From Winogradskya consettensis (GTDB lineage Bacteria; Actinomycetota; Actinomycetes; Mycobacteriales; Micromonosporaceae), in assembly GCF_018332715.1 (NCBI RefSeq), contig NZ_BOQP01000047.1, positions 1-64,000 of the forward strand: 64,000 nucleotides of DNA, read 5' to 3'. The stretch's first letter is position 1. Each line of letters begins with the position of its first letter. A model generated the notes under the pieces. The model saw nothing but the letters and a program-made list of their open reading frames with translations, ran no database searches and had not been told where the DNA came from. Below, piece after piece: positions 37,022 through 44,545 of this stretch. A program made the position numbers and the translations under genes.

Positions 37022-38068
37022 TCAGAAGTCGACCGGGGGGAGCTCCGGGCCGCTGGCTGCGTCGCCGGTGGTCTGGCCCACGCCGAGCTTTTCGAGGATC
37101 TTCTTCTCGATCTCGGCGGCGACGTCCGGGTTGTCCTTGAGGAACTCGCGGGCTTTTTCCTTGCCCTGGCCCAGCTGGTCACCGTCGTAGGTGTACCAGG
37201 CGCCGGACTTGCGGATGATGTTCTGCTCGACGCCGACATCGATCAGGGAGCCCTCGCGGGAGATGCCCTTGCCATACATGATGTCGAACTCGGCCTGCTT
37301 GAACGGGGCCGCGACCTTGTTCTTGACGACCTTGACGCGGGTGCGGTTACCCACCACGTCGGTGCCGTCCTTGAGGCTTTCGATGCGGCGCACGTCGAGG
37401 CGGACCGATGAGTAGAACTTCAGGGCACGGCCACCGGTCGTCGTCTCCGGGGAGCCGAACATGACGCCGATCTTCTCGCGGAGCTGGTTGATGAAGATGG
37501 CCGTTGTGCCGGAGTTGCTCAGGATGCCGGTGATCTTCCGGAGTGCCTGGCTCATCAGCCGGGCCTGGAGGCCGACGTGACTGTCGCCCATCTCGCCCTC
37601 GATCTCAGCGCGCGGCACGAGGGCCGCGACCGAGTCGATGACGATGATGTCGAGCGCGCCGGAGCGGATCAGCATGTCGGCGATCTCGAGGGCCTGCTCA
37701 CCGGTGTCGGGCTGCGACACGAGCAGGGCGTCGGTGTCGACGCCGAGGTTGCGTGCGTATTCCGGGTCGAGGGCGTGCTCCGCGTCGATGAAGGCCGCGA
37801 TGCCGCCGTTGCGCTGGGCGTTGGCGACGGCGTGCAGGGCCACCGTCGTCTTACCGCTGGACTCCGGTCCGAAGACCTCGATGACACGGCCGCGGGGCAG
37901 GCCGCCGACGCCGAGGGCCACGTCGAGGGCGATGGATCCGGTCGGGATGACGGCGGTCTGCACGACCGGCCGCTCACCGAGCCGCATCACCGAGCCCTTG
38001 CCGAACTGTTTGTCGATCTGGGCAAGCGCTAGATCGAGCGCCTTGTCCCTGTCGGGTCCTGCCACCAT
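37022..38068 (-). CDS. recA: Recombinase A
   Basis: A 348-residue RecA, the DNA strand-exchange ATPase and SOS coprotease that triggers LexA cleavage. The start MVAGPDRDKALDLALAQIDK matches actinobacterial RecA. Walker A is GPESSGKTT, Walker B ends DIIVIDSVAAL, and NQLREKIGVMFG is loop 2. No intein is present. The ATG at 38068 was chosen by homology, with AGGGGTGG just upstream; the frame is open for 24 more codons. Two LexA-type boxes lie about 150-190 bp upstream. Confidence 0.98.
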   Translation of the reverse strand: MVAGPDRDKALDLALAQIDKQFGKGSVMRLGERPVVQTAVIPTGSIALDVALGVGGLPRGRVIEVFGPESSGKTTVALHAVANAQRNGGIAAFIDAEHALDPEYARNLGVDTDALLVSQPDTGEQALEIADMLIRSGALDIIVIDSVAALVPRAEIEGEMGDSHVGLQARLMSQALRKITGILSNSGTTAIFINQLREKIGVMFGSPETTTGGRALKFYSSVRLDVRRIESLKDGTDVVGNRTRVKVVKNKVAAPFKQAEFDIMYGKGISREGSLIDVGVEQNIIRKSGAWYTYDGDQLGQGKEKAREFLKDNPDVAAEIEKKILEKLGVGQTTGDAASGPELPPVDF

Positions 38069-38215
38069 GTCCGCCACCCCTGTATTCGACTTCCCAGGCG
38101 TTTTCGCCGCTGAGCTGCTTCTGTTCACCACGCGGGTCACGCTAGACGTTGGGTCTGACAGAAATCAGCCGCCCGGCCCTGAGCTGTGGATGACCACGCC
38201 GCTGAGGAGAATAGC

Positions 38216-38261
38216 CGAACACTTGTACTAGGATCGAGCGACACGCCCGAACAGGCGTACG
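38216..38261 (-). promoter_or_regulatory. Two LexA-type boxes upstream of recA
   Basis: CGAACAGGCGTACG at 38248-38261 is one base from CGAACRNRYGTTYG and 13/14 identical to the site at 8968 near lexA. CGAACACTTGTACT at 38216-38229 is a weaker match (11/14), 32 bp away. They occupy the gap between the DUF3046 stop codon and recA. Confidence 0.75.
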
Positions 38262-38270
38262 AAAACGCAG

Positions 38271-38471
38271 TTAGCGCAGGCGAGCGGGTATGCGATCGGG
38301 GTACGCAGAGACCACGGATCGCCAGATAGTAGCCGTATCAACACCCTGCGCAATCGCCTCGTCGATTGTTCTTCCACCGAGGCTGGAGAAGGCATAGTCG
38401 GCGGCGATGCTCCGCGCATATGAGGAGCCAAATGCCTGCTCGAGGCGCTCCCAAAAGTCCGTCAACCGCAC
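38271..38471 (-). CDS. DUF3046 protein
   Basis: A 66-residue protein starting MRLTDFWERLEQAFGSSYAR and ending SAYPDRIPARLR, the typical full-length DUF3046 found immediately upstream of recA in actinobacteria. Function unknown. The start is GTG at 38469-38471. The stop codon lies 10 bp from the strong LexA-type box of recA. Confidence 0.92.
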   Translation of the reverse strand: MRLTDFWERLEQAFGSSYARSIAADYAFSSLGGRTIDEAIAQGVDTATIWRSVVSAYPDRIPARLR

Positions 38472-38630
38472 ACCGGAAGCCTACTCGCGACCGCTTCGGG
38501 ACCACCCGGAGAGCTCGTCGCCAATGCCACTGAGACATGTGTCACTACTTCGATCCGTCATGCCAGGGCTGGGACGACTGAGTTGGTCGTGGGTTCCGGG
38601 TAGAACAGCGCCGACCGTTGTTCGAGACAC

Positions 38631-39158
38631 ATGGTCCAAAAAGGATTTACTCACGACATCGACCGATGGCACCGTGCTCGTGTGACATCCAAGAACAACC
38701 GCAGCGTCGCCGGAGGCCTGGGGTATCTCCTGGGGATGGCTGCCGGTGCCCTGTTCAGGAAAATCGTGCGACGGCCGCAACGCGAGGCAGCGCTCGCGGC
38801 AAGCTGGGAGGCGATGCGCGTCAGCATCCGCCAGAACCCGTCAGCCAGGCTCTGCTTCGTGACTCAGGTCCACCAGCGCGCTACGACCGGGACCAAGGCC
38901 TTCGTGCGCTGGAGCGGAAAGCCCGGCAACAGGCACGACGCCTGGTTTCGCGGATCTCGGCTCAGCGTAGGCACGTATGCGCTGGTGGAAGGCTTCTACC
39001 GCTATGGGCCACACCGGCACGAGCCCCAGTTGTTCGACGTCACCCGAGTCGTGAGAGTGGTGCCGGAATCGGCGTACAAAGCGTGGCAACGGCGCCGTCA
39101 GCACCTCGCGGAGCAACGACTCGCTTCCCCTGGCGATACCCGGCCGCCAACCCGCTGA
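38631..39158 (+). CDS. Hypothetical basic protein
   Basis: 175 residues, no family recognised. A short Gly-rich hydrophobic stretch (GGLGYLLGMAAGALF) lies near residue 30. A compact beta-rich part follows (ARLCFVTQVHQRATTGTKAF, then LSVGTYALVEGFYRYGPHRH) and a basic C-terminus. The ATG at 38631 lacks a good ribosome-binding site; GTG at 38682 is a possible start. It lies opposite to DUF3046 and converges on udgX. The translation has a plausible domain-like pattern but the evidence for expression is weak. Confidence 0.55.
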   Translation: MVQKGFTHDIDRWHRARVTSKNNRSVAGGLGYLLGMAAGALFRKIVRRPQREAALAASWEAMRVSIRQNPSARLCFVTQVHQRATTGTKAFVRWSGKPGNRHDAWFRGSRLSVGTYALVEGFYRYGPHRHEPQLFDVTRVVRVVPESAYKAWQRRRQHLAEQRLASPGDTRPPTR

Positions 39159-39177
39159 GCGAGGTCAGGGCATCCGA

Positions 39178-39843
39178 TCAACCCCCGATGGCTTGCGCTG
39201 CCACCGTGAGGTCAGCGACCAGCCCCGCGTACGCCTGATCCCGGTCGTCGGCACGCAGGACCGCCGAAGGATGAATCGTGGCGAGCGCCTGGGCCTGCGT
39301 CGCCGGGAAGTCGTCGGGGAACTGCGCAGCGGCCGGCCACGGCATGAGCTGGCCCCGGGAGCGGGTCACCCGGAATGACGGGCCGAGCAGCGACTTGGCA
39401 GCCGTCGCGCCCAGCACGATCACCATCTCGGGCTTGAGCAGCGCGAACTCGGCGACCAGCCACGGTCGGCAGGCAGTGATGTGCGCCGGGCCAGGGGTCT
39501 GGTGGATGCGGCGGGCACCCCGCAGCTCGAAGCGAAAATGCTTGACGGAATTCGTGATGTAGACGCTGGACGCGTCGATCCCCGCAGCATCGACCGCATC
39601 GCGCAGCAACCGGCCGGCCGGACCCACGAACGGCAGGCCTTTCTGATCCTCCACGTCGCCCGGCTGCTCGCCGACGAAGACGACCCGGGCGTCGGCCCCG
39701 CCACGGCCGAAGACGGTCTGGGTGGCCGGCTCGAAAAGCTCACAGCCCTCGCACTTGGCCGCTGCGGTCTTGAGCTCGTCGAGACTGGTGGCGCTTCCGG
39801 GGACGAATTGCTGTGCGCCGATGGGCGCTTCGGTGCTCGGCAT
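39178..39843 (-). CDS. udgX: UdgX-type uracil-DNA binding/glycosylase protein
   Basis: A 221-residue iron-sulfur uracil-DNA glycosylase-superfamily protein. CEGC (Cys31, Cys34), GEQPGDVEDQ (motif A), the RRIHQTP loop with His114, and the late HPSAV motif match UdgX, which traps uracil-DNA by a covalent bond to the loop histidine. The usual KRRIH reads ARRIH here. Only one other cysteine (Cys125) is present, and the position of the family-4 VKC motif is VKH (His102). It probably acts in repair of uracil in DNA, fitting the nearby recA. ATG at 39843. Confidence 0.9.
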   Translation of the reverse strand: MPSTEAPIGAQQFVPGSATSLDELKTAAAKCEGCELFEPATQTVFGRGGADARVVFVGEQPGDVEDQKGLPFVGPAGRLLRDAVDAAGIDASSVYITNSVKHFRFELRGARRIHQTPGPAHITACRPWLVAEFALLKPEMVIVLGATAAKSLLGPSFRVTRSRGQLMPWPAAAQFPDDFPATQAQALATIHPSAVLRADDRDQAYAGLVADLTVAAQAIGG

Positions 39844-39910
39844 TGCACCGTTTTACCCCCACCTGCGTCCTCCACGCGCGTCGGTGTCACCCGAACGTGG
39901 AGGACCCAGG

Positions 39911-41257
39911 TCAACGGCCAGGAGCGCCTGCGGCAGCGGGATGTACGGCATGAGCGACGGCGTCAGCGAACAGTTCGACCATCTCGTCGTCGAGCGGGCT
40001 GATAGTCACGCGGATGCCCGGCGGGGAGGCGAGGCGGAACATCGACCCCGGCGCCACCGTGTAGCCGGCATCACGGAGGGCTGTTACCGCACTGGTTTCG
40101 TCGTTTACGCGTACCCATAGGTTGATGCCTGTGGTGCCGTGGGCCTGGAGCCCTCGCACGGACAGAGCGTCCCGCAGAGCGAGGCGTCGCCGGTCATAGC
40201 TCGCGGCGGCTGCGGCAACCGTCGTAGTGACGTCGTCGTCGAGCCAGAGGCGGAGCATCAGTCGCTGCATCACCGTGGACACCCAGCCGGTGCTGATGCG
40301 CAGGCGGCCGATCACGCGGCCCATGGTCTCCTCGTCGCCGGCCGTGACAGCCACCCGCAGGTCAGGGCCGTAAGGTTTGGACGCCGAGCGGATGAACGCC
40401 CAGGAATTGGTGACGCCGCTGAGACAGTGCAACGCCACGCCGGCCAGCTCGGCGGCGTGGTCGTCCTCGATGAGCAGCACCTGCGGGTGTTGTGCCAGGA
40501 CTGCACGCAGAGCGATCGCACGTTGCTCACTGATTGCAGCGCCCGTCGGATTCTGCGCACGCGCGGTGACGATGACAGCCTGCGCGCCCAGCGCGATCGC
40601 CTCGTCCAGGCTGTCGGGAAGCGGACCCTCGTCGTCGACGGCCATGGACACGGTGGACAGCCCGAGCGCCGCGACCAGGTCGAGGAGATTGGCCCAGCCG
40701 GGATCCTCGACGGCGACGATGTCCCCGGGGCGCAGACGGGTCACCAGCAGGCGCTCGATGGCGTCGAGTGTGCCGCTCGTCACCGCGATCTCCACGTCGT
40801 CGACTGGGACGCCGTCCGCCTCGAAACGGGCGCGGGCTATCTCCGCTACTTCCGGCATTGCGCCCGCTGCTGCGTACCCAAGTGGGGCACCTGTTTCTTC
40901 GGAGACCGCACGTAGGTGCGGGCCGAGAGTGGGCAGCCAGCGGATATCGGGGTCGCCCGACGAGAGATCCAGTGAGCCGGGCGGCGCAGGCGGCCTCAAC
41001 AAGGCGCGCTGACGCGCGACGGCCGGCCGGGAACGCACCCGGGTCCCGCGCCGGCCCGAGGTCTCGACGATGCCGCGTTGCCGCAGCTCCTGGTAGGCCT
41101 TCGCGACCGTCGCAGGGCTGACGTGCAGCGACTCCGCGAGTATCCGGATCGGCGGGAGGCTGTCGCCGAAGACCCAGTCACCACGCCGGACCCCGGCCTC
41201 GATGCTGGCCGAAATCGAAGCGGCAGTCGAACCACTGACCTGATATTGTTCTGGCAC
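39911..41257 (-). CDS. MocR-family regulator (GntR helix-turn-helix fused to aminotransferase-like domain)
   Basis: 448 residues. The GntR winged helix is at residues about 10-75 (LPPIRILAESLHVSPATVAK, then LRQRGIVETSGRRGTRV). The fold-type I aminotransferase domain shows the Asn-Pro motif ARAQNPTG, the IEDDHAAELAG aspartate and the PLP lysine in SASKPYGPDLR. MocR proteins sense PLP or amino compounds and often control a divergent gene. Here that is a PPOX-GNAT fusion, so PLP-linked regulation (PdxR-like) is plausible but unproven. The start is GTG at 41257; a direct repeat overlaps it. Confidence 0.9.
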   Translation of the reverse strand: MPEQYQVSGSTAASISASIEAGVRRGDWVFGDSLPPIRILAESLHVSPATVAKAYQELRQRGIVETSGRRGTRVRSRPAVARQRALLRPPAPPGSLDLSSGDPDIRWLPTLGPHLRAVSEETGAPLGYAAAGAMPEVAEIARARFEADGVPVDDVEIAVTSGTLDAIERLLVTRLRPGDIVAVEDPGWANLLDLVAALGLSTVSMAVDDEGPLPDSLDEAIALGAQAVIVTARAQNPTGAAISEQRAIALRAVLAQHPQVLLIEDDHAAELAGVALHCLSGVTNSWAFIRSASKPYGPDLRVAVTAGDEETMGRVIGRLRISTGWVSTVMQRLMLRLWLDDDVTTTVAAAAASYDRRRLALRDALSVRGLQAHGTTGINLWVRVNDETSAVTALRDAGYTVAPGSMFRLASPPGIRVTISPLDDEMVELFADAVAHAVHPAAAGAPGR

Positions 41258-41280
41258 ATCACAAAGTTTGTACTAGCACA
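41246..41280. promoter_or_regulatory. Direct-repeat operator between mocR and PPOX-GNAT genes
   Basis: TTGTTCTGGCACA (41246-41258) and TTGTACTAGCACA (41268-41280) are identical at 11 of 13 positions and lie 22 bp apart, two helical turns. Direct repeats in this arrangement are the known target type of MocR/GabR/PdxR dimers. The left copy covers the mocR start codon. Confidence 0.7.
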
Positions 41281-41304
41281 GAAGATTACGCAAGGGGGCT
41301 ACCC

Positions 41305-42567
41305 GTGACCGACCTCTACGAACCGACCTCGCGCACCACGGCGACCCGCACTCGCGAGCGGATGTTCTACGAGCGCGACACTGCACACGCCATCCTGGAC
41401 GAGGCCTACGACTGTTCTGTGGCCTTCGTGGTCGACGGCGAGCCCCGCGTGCTGCCCACGCTGCACGTTCGCGTCGGCGACACCCTCTACCTGCACGGGT
41501 CGACCGGAGGCCGGTTCGGGCTCGCGGCCCGTGGCGACGGCGTCCGGATCTGCGTCTCGGTGACGCTGCTCGACGGGCTCGTCTTCGCGCGGTCCCAGTT
41601 CAACCACAGTGCCAACTACCGGTCCCTGGTCGCCATGGGTCAGGCCCGGCCGGTCACCGACAACGCCGAGAAAGAGGCCGTGCTCACGGCCATGGTCGAC
41701 AAGGTTGGCCCGGGCCGGGCGGCCGACAGCCGGCCGCCGACAGCCAAGGAGCTGGTGACGACGGCAGTCCTGGCACTGCCGCTGGAAGAGGTCTCCGTCC
41801 GGGTGCGTGCGCATGGCGCCGTGGACGATCCGGAGGACCAGTCGTTGTCACACTGGGCAGGCGTCCTACCGCTACGGCGCGTGGCGGGGCCACCGGAGCC
41901 GGCCGAGGGCATGACCCGTCCGGCACCGCACTACCTCCCGCAGACGCCGGCCTCCCCCTGGCAGACAGCCGTCCCGATGCACGGCCGGCACGTGGCACTC
42001 GAACCGCTGACGCCGGCGCACGTCGACGGTCTCATGACAGCGCTCGCGGACGACGAGGTCTGGCAGTTCCTCCCCACGCGCAGGCCCGGAAGCCGCGAGC
42101 AGATGGCGGAGCAGGTAGCCCTGGCGGCCCGGCAGCAGTGGAACGGTGACCGGGTGACCTGGGCTCAATGCGACCCGGAAACCGGCGAGGTAATGGGCAT
42201 GACCAGCTACCACGACGTCGACGAGAAGGCCGGAGCGCTGGGCATCGGGCACACGATGCTCGGCAAACGATGGTGGCGCAGCGGCGTCAACACCGAGGCC
42301 AAGCTTTTGCTGCTCGAACGGGCTTTCGAGGTGCTGGGGGCGGGGCGCGTCTTCTGGTACACCGACATCCGCAACGAGAGATCACAGCGGGCCATCGCAA
42401 GGCTGGGCGCCAGCAGGGACGGGCTGATCCGCCGGCACCGGCTACGTCCGGACGGGACCTGGCGGGACACGGTGCTGTTCGCGATGACCGTGGACGAGTG
42501 GCCTGCCGCCCGGAAGCGGTTGGAGGCACGGCTGCAGCAGGGGGCGGAAGATCAGGGGACCAAGTGA
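41305..42567 (+). CDS. PPOX-type flavoprotein fused to GNAT acetyltransferase
   Basis: 420 residues. The N-terminal half (about 15-215) is a pyridoxamine 5'-phosphate oxidase-like split-barrel domain (DEAYDCSVAFVVDGEPRVLP, LHGSTGGRFGLAARG, FNHSANYRSLVAMGQAR). The C-terminal half (about 230-410) is a RimJ/RimL-type GNAT domain (GRHVALEPLTPAHVDGLMTA, LGIGHTMLGKRWWRSGVNTEA). This fusion is known in actinobacteria, but its substrates are not. The start is GTG at 41305 with AAGGGGG 6 nt upstream. It is divergent from mocR and its stop codon lies inside a terminator hairpin. Confidence 0.88.
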   Translation: MTDLYEPTSRTTATRTRERMFYERDTAHAILDEAYDCSVAFVVDGEPRVLPTLHVRVGDTLYLHGSTGGRFGLAARGDGVRICVSVTLLDGLVFARSQFNHSANYRSLVAMGQARPVTDNAEKEAVLTAMVDKVGPGRAADSRPPTAKELVTTAVLALPLEEVSVRVRAHGAVDDPEDQSLSHWAGVLPLRRVAGPPEPAEGMTRPAPHYLPQTPASPWQTAVPMHGRHVALEPLTPAHVDGLMTALADDEVWQFLPTRRPGSREQMAEQVALAARQQWNGDRVTWAQCDPETGEVMGMTSYHDVDEKAGALGIGHTMLGKRWWRSGVNTEAKLLLLERAFEVLGAGRVFWYTDIRNERSQRAIARLGASRDGLIRRHRLRPDGTWRDTVLFAMTVDEWPAARKRLEARLQQGAEDQGTK

Positions 42568-42601
42568 CTGCTGGTCGGGCGGTCGCCCGACCAGCAGTCA
42601 C
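42564..42601 (+). terminator. 17-bp perfect hairpin containing the stop codon
   Basis: GTGACTGCTGGTCGGGC (42564-42580) pairs perfectly with GCCCGACCAGCAGTCAC (42585-42601), GGTC loop. No T-run follows. The TGA stop of the PPOX-GNAT gene (42565-42567) is part of the stem. Confidence 0.8.
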
Positions 42602-42659
42602 AGGGCAGTGGCCGAACAAGGCCGCATCCACGTGCCGGCGCCAGCCCGCAACCGAGCCA

Positions 42660-42960
42660 GTCCGTAGTTGGACCGGGCCGGGCCGGGCCGGGCCGCAGCA
42701 GACCAAAGCCAGGCCAGGCCAGGCCAGGCCGCAGCAAGCCGAACAGGGCCGCAGGCCGAACAGGGCCGCAGCTGCAGCCGCAGCAGAGCAAAGCCAGGCC
42801 AGGCCAGGCCAGGCCGCAGCCAAGCCGAACCGGGCCGTAGGCCGAACCGGGCCGTAGGCCAGGTCGAGCCAGGCCAGGCCTAGCCGAGCCAGGCCAGGCC
42901 TAGCCGAGCCAGGCCAGGCCGTAGTGGGGCGGGCTGAGGCCGGGCGGACTAAGGCCGGGC
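42660..42960. repeat. AGGCC/GGGCC low-complexity repeats
   Basis: Iterated GGCCA and GGGCC pentamers cover most of 42675-42920. A 20-bp unit (GAGCCAGGCCAGGCCTAGCC) is exactly repeated at 42866-42885 and 42886-42905, with a third partial copy. No gene is seen in 42602-43005; open frames on both strands follow from the composition. Confidence 0.85.
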
Positions 42961-43005
42961 GGACTGAGGCCGGGCTGGGCGAGCTGAGCCGAGAAGGGGA
43001 TGCGG

Positions 43006-43473
43006 TCAGGCGGTGGCGGGTTCGGTGACGTGCTCGTCGGCGGCGGCGGGGTCAGCGGCGGTGGCGGGGGTTGTGGTGCGGCGGCGGAGGAGGGCGTCCA
43101 GGGACCAGGGGCCGGCGCCGAGGACGGCGATTGCCAGGAAGGTCCAGGCGTAGAGGGCTGCGTTGACGCCGCCGTTTTGGATCGGCATCAGGGCGTCGGG
43201 CTGGTGGACCGTGAAGTAGGCGTAGGCCATGGAGCCTGAGGCGAGGATTGCGGCGGGGCGGGTGCCTAGGCCGATCATGACGAGGATGCCGCAGACGAGC
43301 TGGATCAGGCCTGCGTACCAGCCGGGCCAGAGGCCGGCCTCGATCGCTTTGCCGGATCCTTGGGCGCCGCCGAAGAGGCCGAGTACCGATGCGGCGCCGT
43401 GCAGGCTGAACAGCAGGCCGATCACGATCCGGAAGACCGACCAGACGGGGGCTGCGAACCTGTGCGTGTCCAT
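43006..43473 (-). CDS. DoxX-family membrane protein
   Basis: A 155-residue integral membrane protein with four hydrophobic segments (VFRIVIGLLFSLHGAASVLG, AGLIQLVCGILVMIGLG, AAILASGSMAYAYFTVH, AALYAWTFLAIAVLG), as in DoxX/YphA proteins. These often act in thiol or quinone stress. The ATG at 43473 has AAGGAG 7 nt upstream. An operator-like inverted repeat lies about 90 bp upstream. Confidence 0.9.
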   Translation of the reverse strand: MDTHRFAAPVWSVFRIVIGLLFSLHGAASVLGLFGGAQGSGKAIEAGLWPGWYAGLIQLVCGILVMIGLGTRPAAILASGSMAYAYFTVHQPDALMPIQNGGVNAALYAWTFLAIAVLGAGPWSLDALLRRRTTTPATAADPAAADEHVTEPATA

Positions 43474-43563
43474 GCGTCGCTCCTTGGTGGGGGAAGGGAA
43501 CCACTGGCGACGTGCTCGAAGGGGTAACGCGCCGCCGTTGACCAATAGACGGACGTTAATAGA

Positions 43564-43582
43564 TTGAAGGTGCAACCTTCAA
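43564..43582 (-). promoter_or_regulatory. Operator-like inverted repeat upstream of doxX
   Basis: TTGAAGGT-GCA-ACCTTCAA, a perfect 8-bp dyad. It resembles the TTGAA-type sites of MarR/DUF24 regulators that control quinone- and thiol-stress genes. On the minus strand its TTGAAG could be the -35, with TATTAA about 15 bp on. No such regulator is encoded nearby. Confidence 0.55.
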
Positions 43583-43769
43583 GGGGTGGATCGGGGTTAA
43601 ATGGTTGAGATAGTTGTTAGAGCCGTGTGACAGGCATTTCGGGCATGTCACATGCGCTGGCCACTGGGCGTGTCGCTGACGTGACCGTCCGAACCGGACT
43701 CACCCGATCCGGCAGCGCCTGAGGGATATGCCACAGGGGCCTGAACGGCGGGGGTGTGGTGCAGGGCGG

Positions 43770-44525
43770 TCAGATGATCGGCGGGAGGGCTTCCCGGAGA
43801 GCTACCTCGACGTCGGCGTGGCCGTCCTCGTCGTGGTTGAGGCGGAAGCGGGCGTAGGAGTCCTGGGCTTTGCGTAGGAAGCCGCTGTGCTTCTCGTATT
43901 CCAGGATGACGTCGACGCCGGTTTCGTCCGTGATGAAGGTCAGCTCGAGTTCGTCCATGACGCGGCGCCAGTGGTCCGGCGGGGTGAACTCGATCTCCTG
44001 GTAGAAGGGGAGCTCCTGGCGTACGCCGTAGATGGCTCCTCGTTCGACGTCGGCGTGGCGGAAGTGGAAGCCGAGGTGGTCCAGTTCGTGGAGGACCTGG
44101 TCGTGCAGCGGCAGCGGGTGGACGTGGACGAGTTCGACGTCGCCGTGGTCGAGTTCGTCGTCGGCGGTGAGCTCCGTGCGCAGGCCCATGCTCATGCCGG
44201 CGAGGTGCTTTCCGTAGGCGTGGGTGAGCGGGGTCTCCCACGGGGGCGTGATGGTGAAGGGGATGTCCTGGTGCTCGCCCGGTGCCAGCGTGAAGCCGGC
44301 GGCGACCCAGGCGCGGTGGAATTCGAGGAGGGCGTCGCCGTCCTCGGCTTCGGTGCGGGTGACCAGGCCGACGGCGACGGTGTCCACGGCGACGTCGTAG
44401 TGGCCGCCGCGGACCCGGACGGCGCCCATGAGTGGGAGGCCCGGACAGGTGTCGGGGGTGGTGAGGACCGTGTGGACGACCGGGCCGCCCAGGCCGAACG
44501 CCCGGCGTACCTTCTCGAAGGCCAT
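43770..44525 (-). CDS. spo0M: Sporulation control protein Spo0M
   Basis: A 251-residue arrestin-like beta-sandwich protein of the SpoOM family. It starts MAFEKVRRAFGLGGPVVHTV and shows VRGGHYDVAVDTVAVGLVTR, IPFTITPPWETPLT and the late TGVDVILEYEKHSGF segment. In Bacillus it influences sporulation entry; in actinobacteria the role is not settled. ATG at 44525. It is located downstream of two CNNM-type genes on the same strand. Confidence 0.92.
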   Translation of the reverse strand: MAFEKVRRAFGLGGPVVHTVLTTPDTCPGLPLMGAVRVRGGHYDVAVDTVAVGLVTRTEAEDGDALLEFHRAWVAAGFTLAPGEHQDIPFTITPPWETPLTHAYGKHLAGMSMGLRTELTADDELDHGDVELVHVHPLPLHDQVLHELDHLGFHFRHADVERGAIYGVRQELPFYQEIEFTPPDHWRRVMDELELTFITDETGVDVILEYEKHSGFLRKAQDSYARFRLNHDEDGHADVEVALREALPPII

Positions 44526-44545
44526 CTCGCCACCCCCAGCAACTG

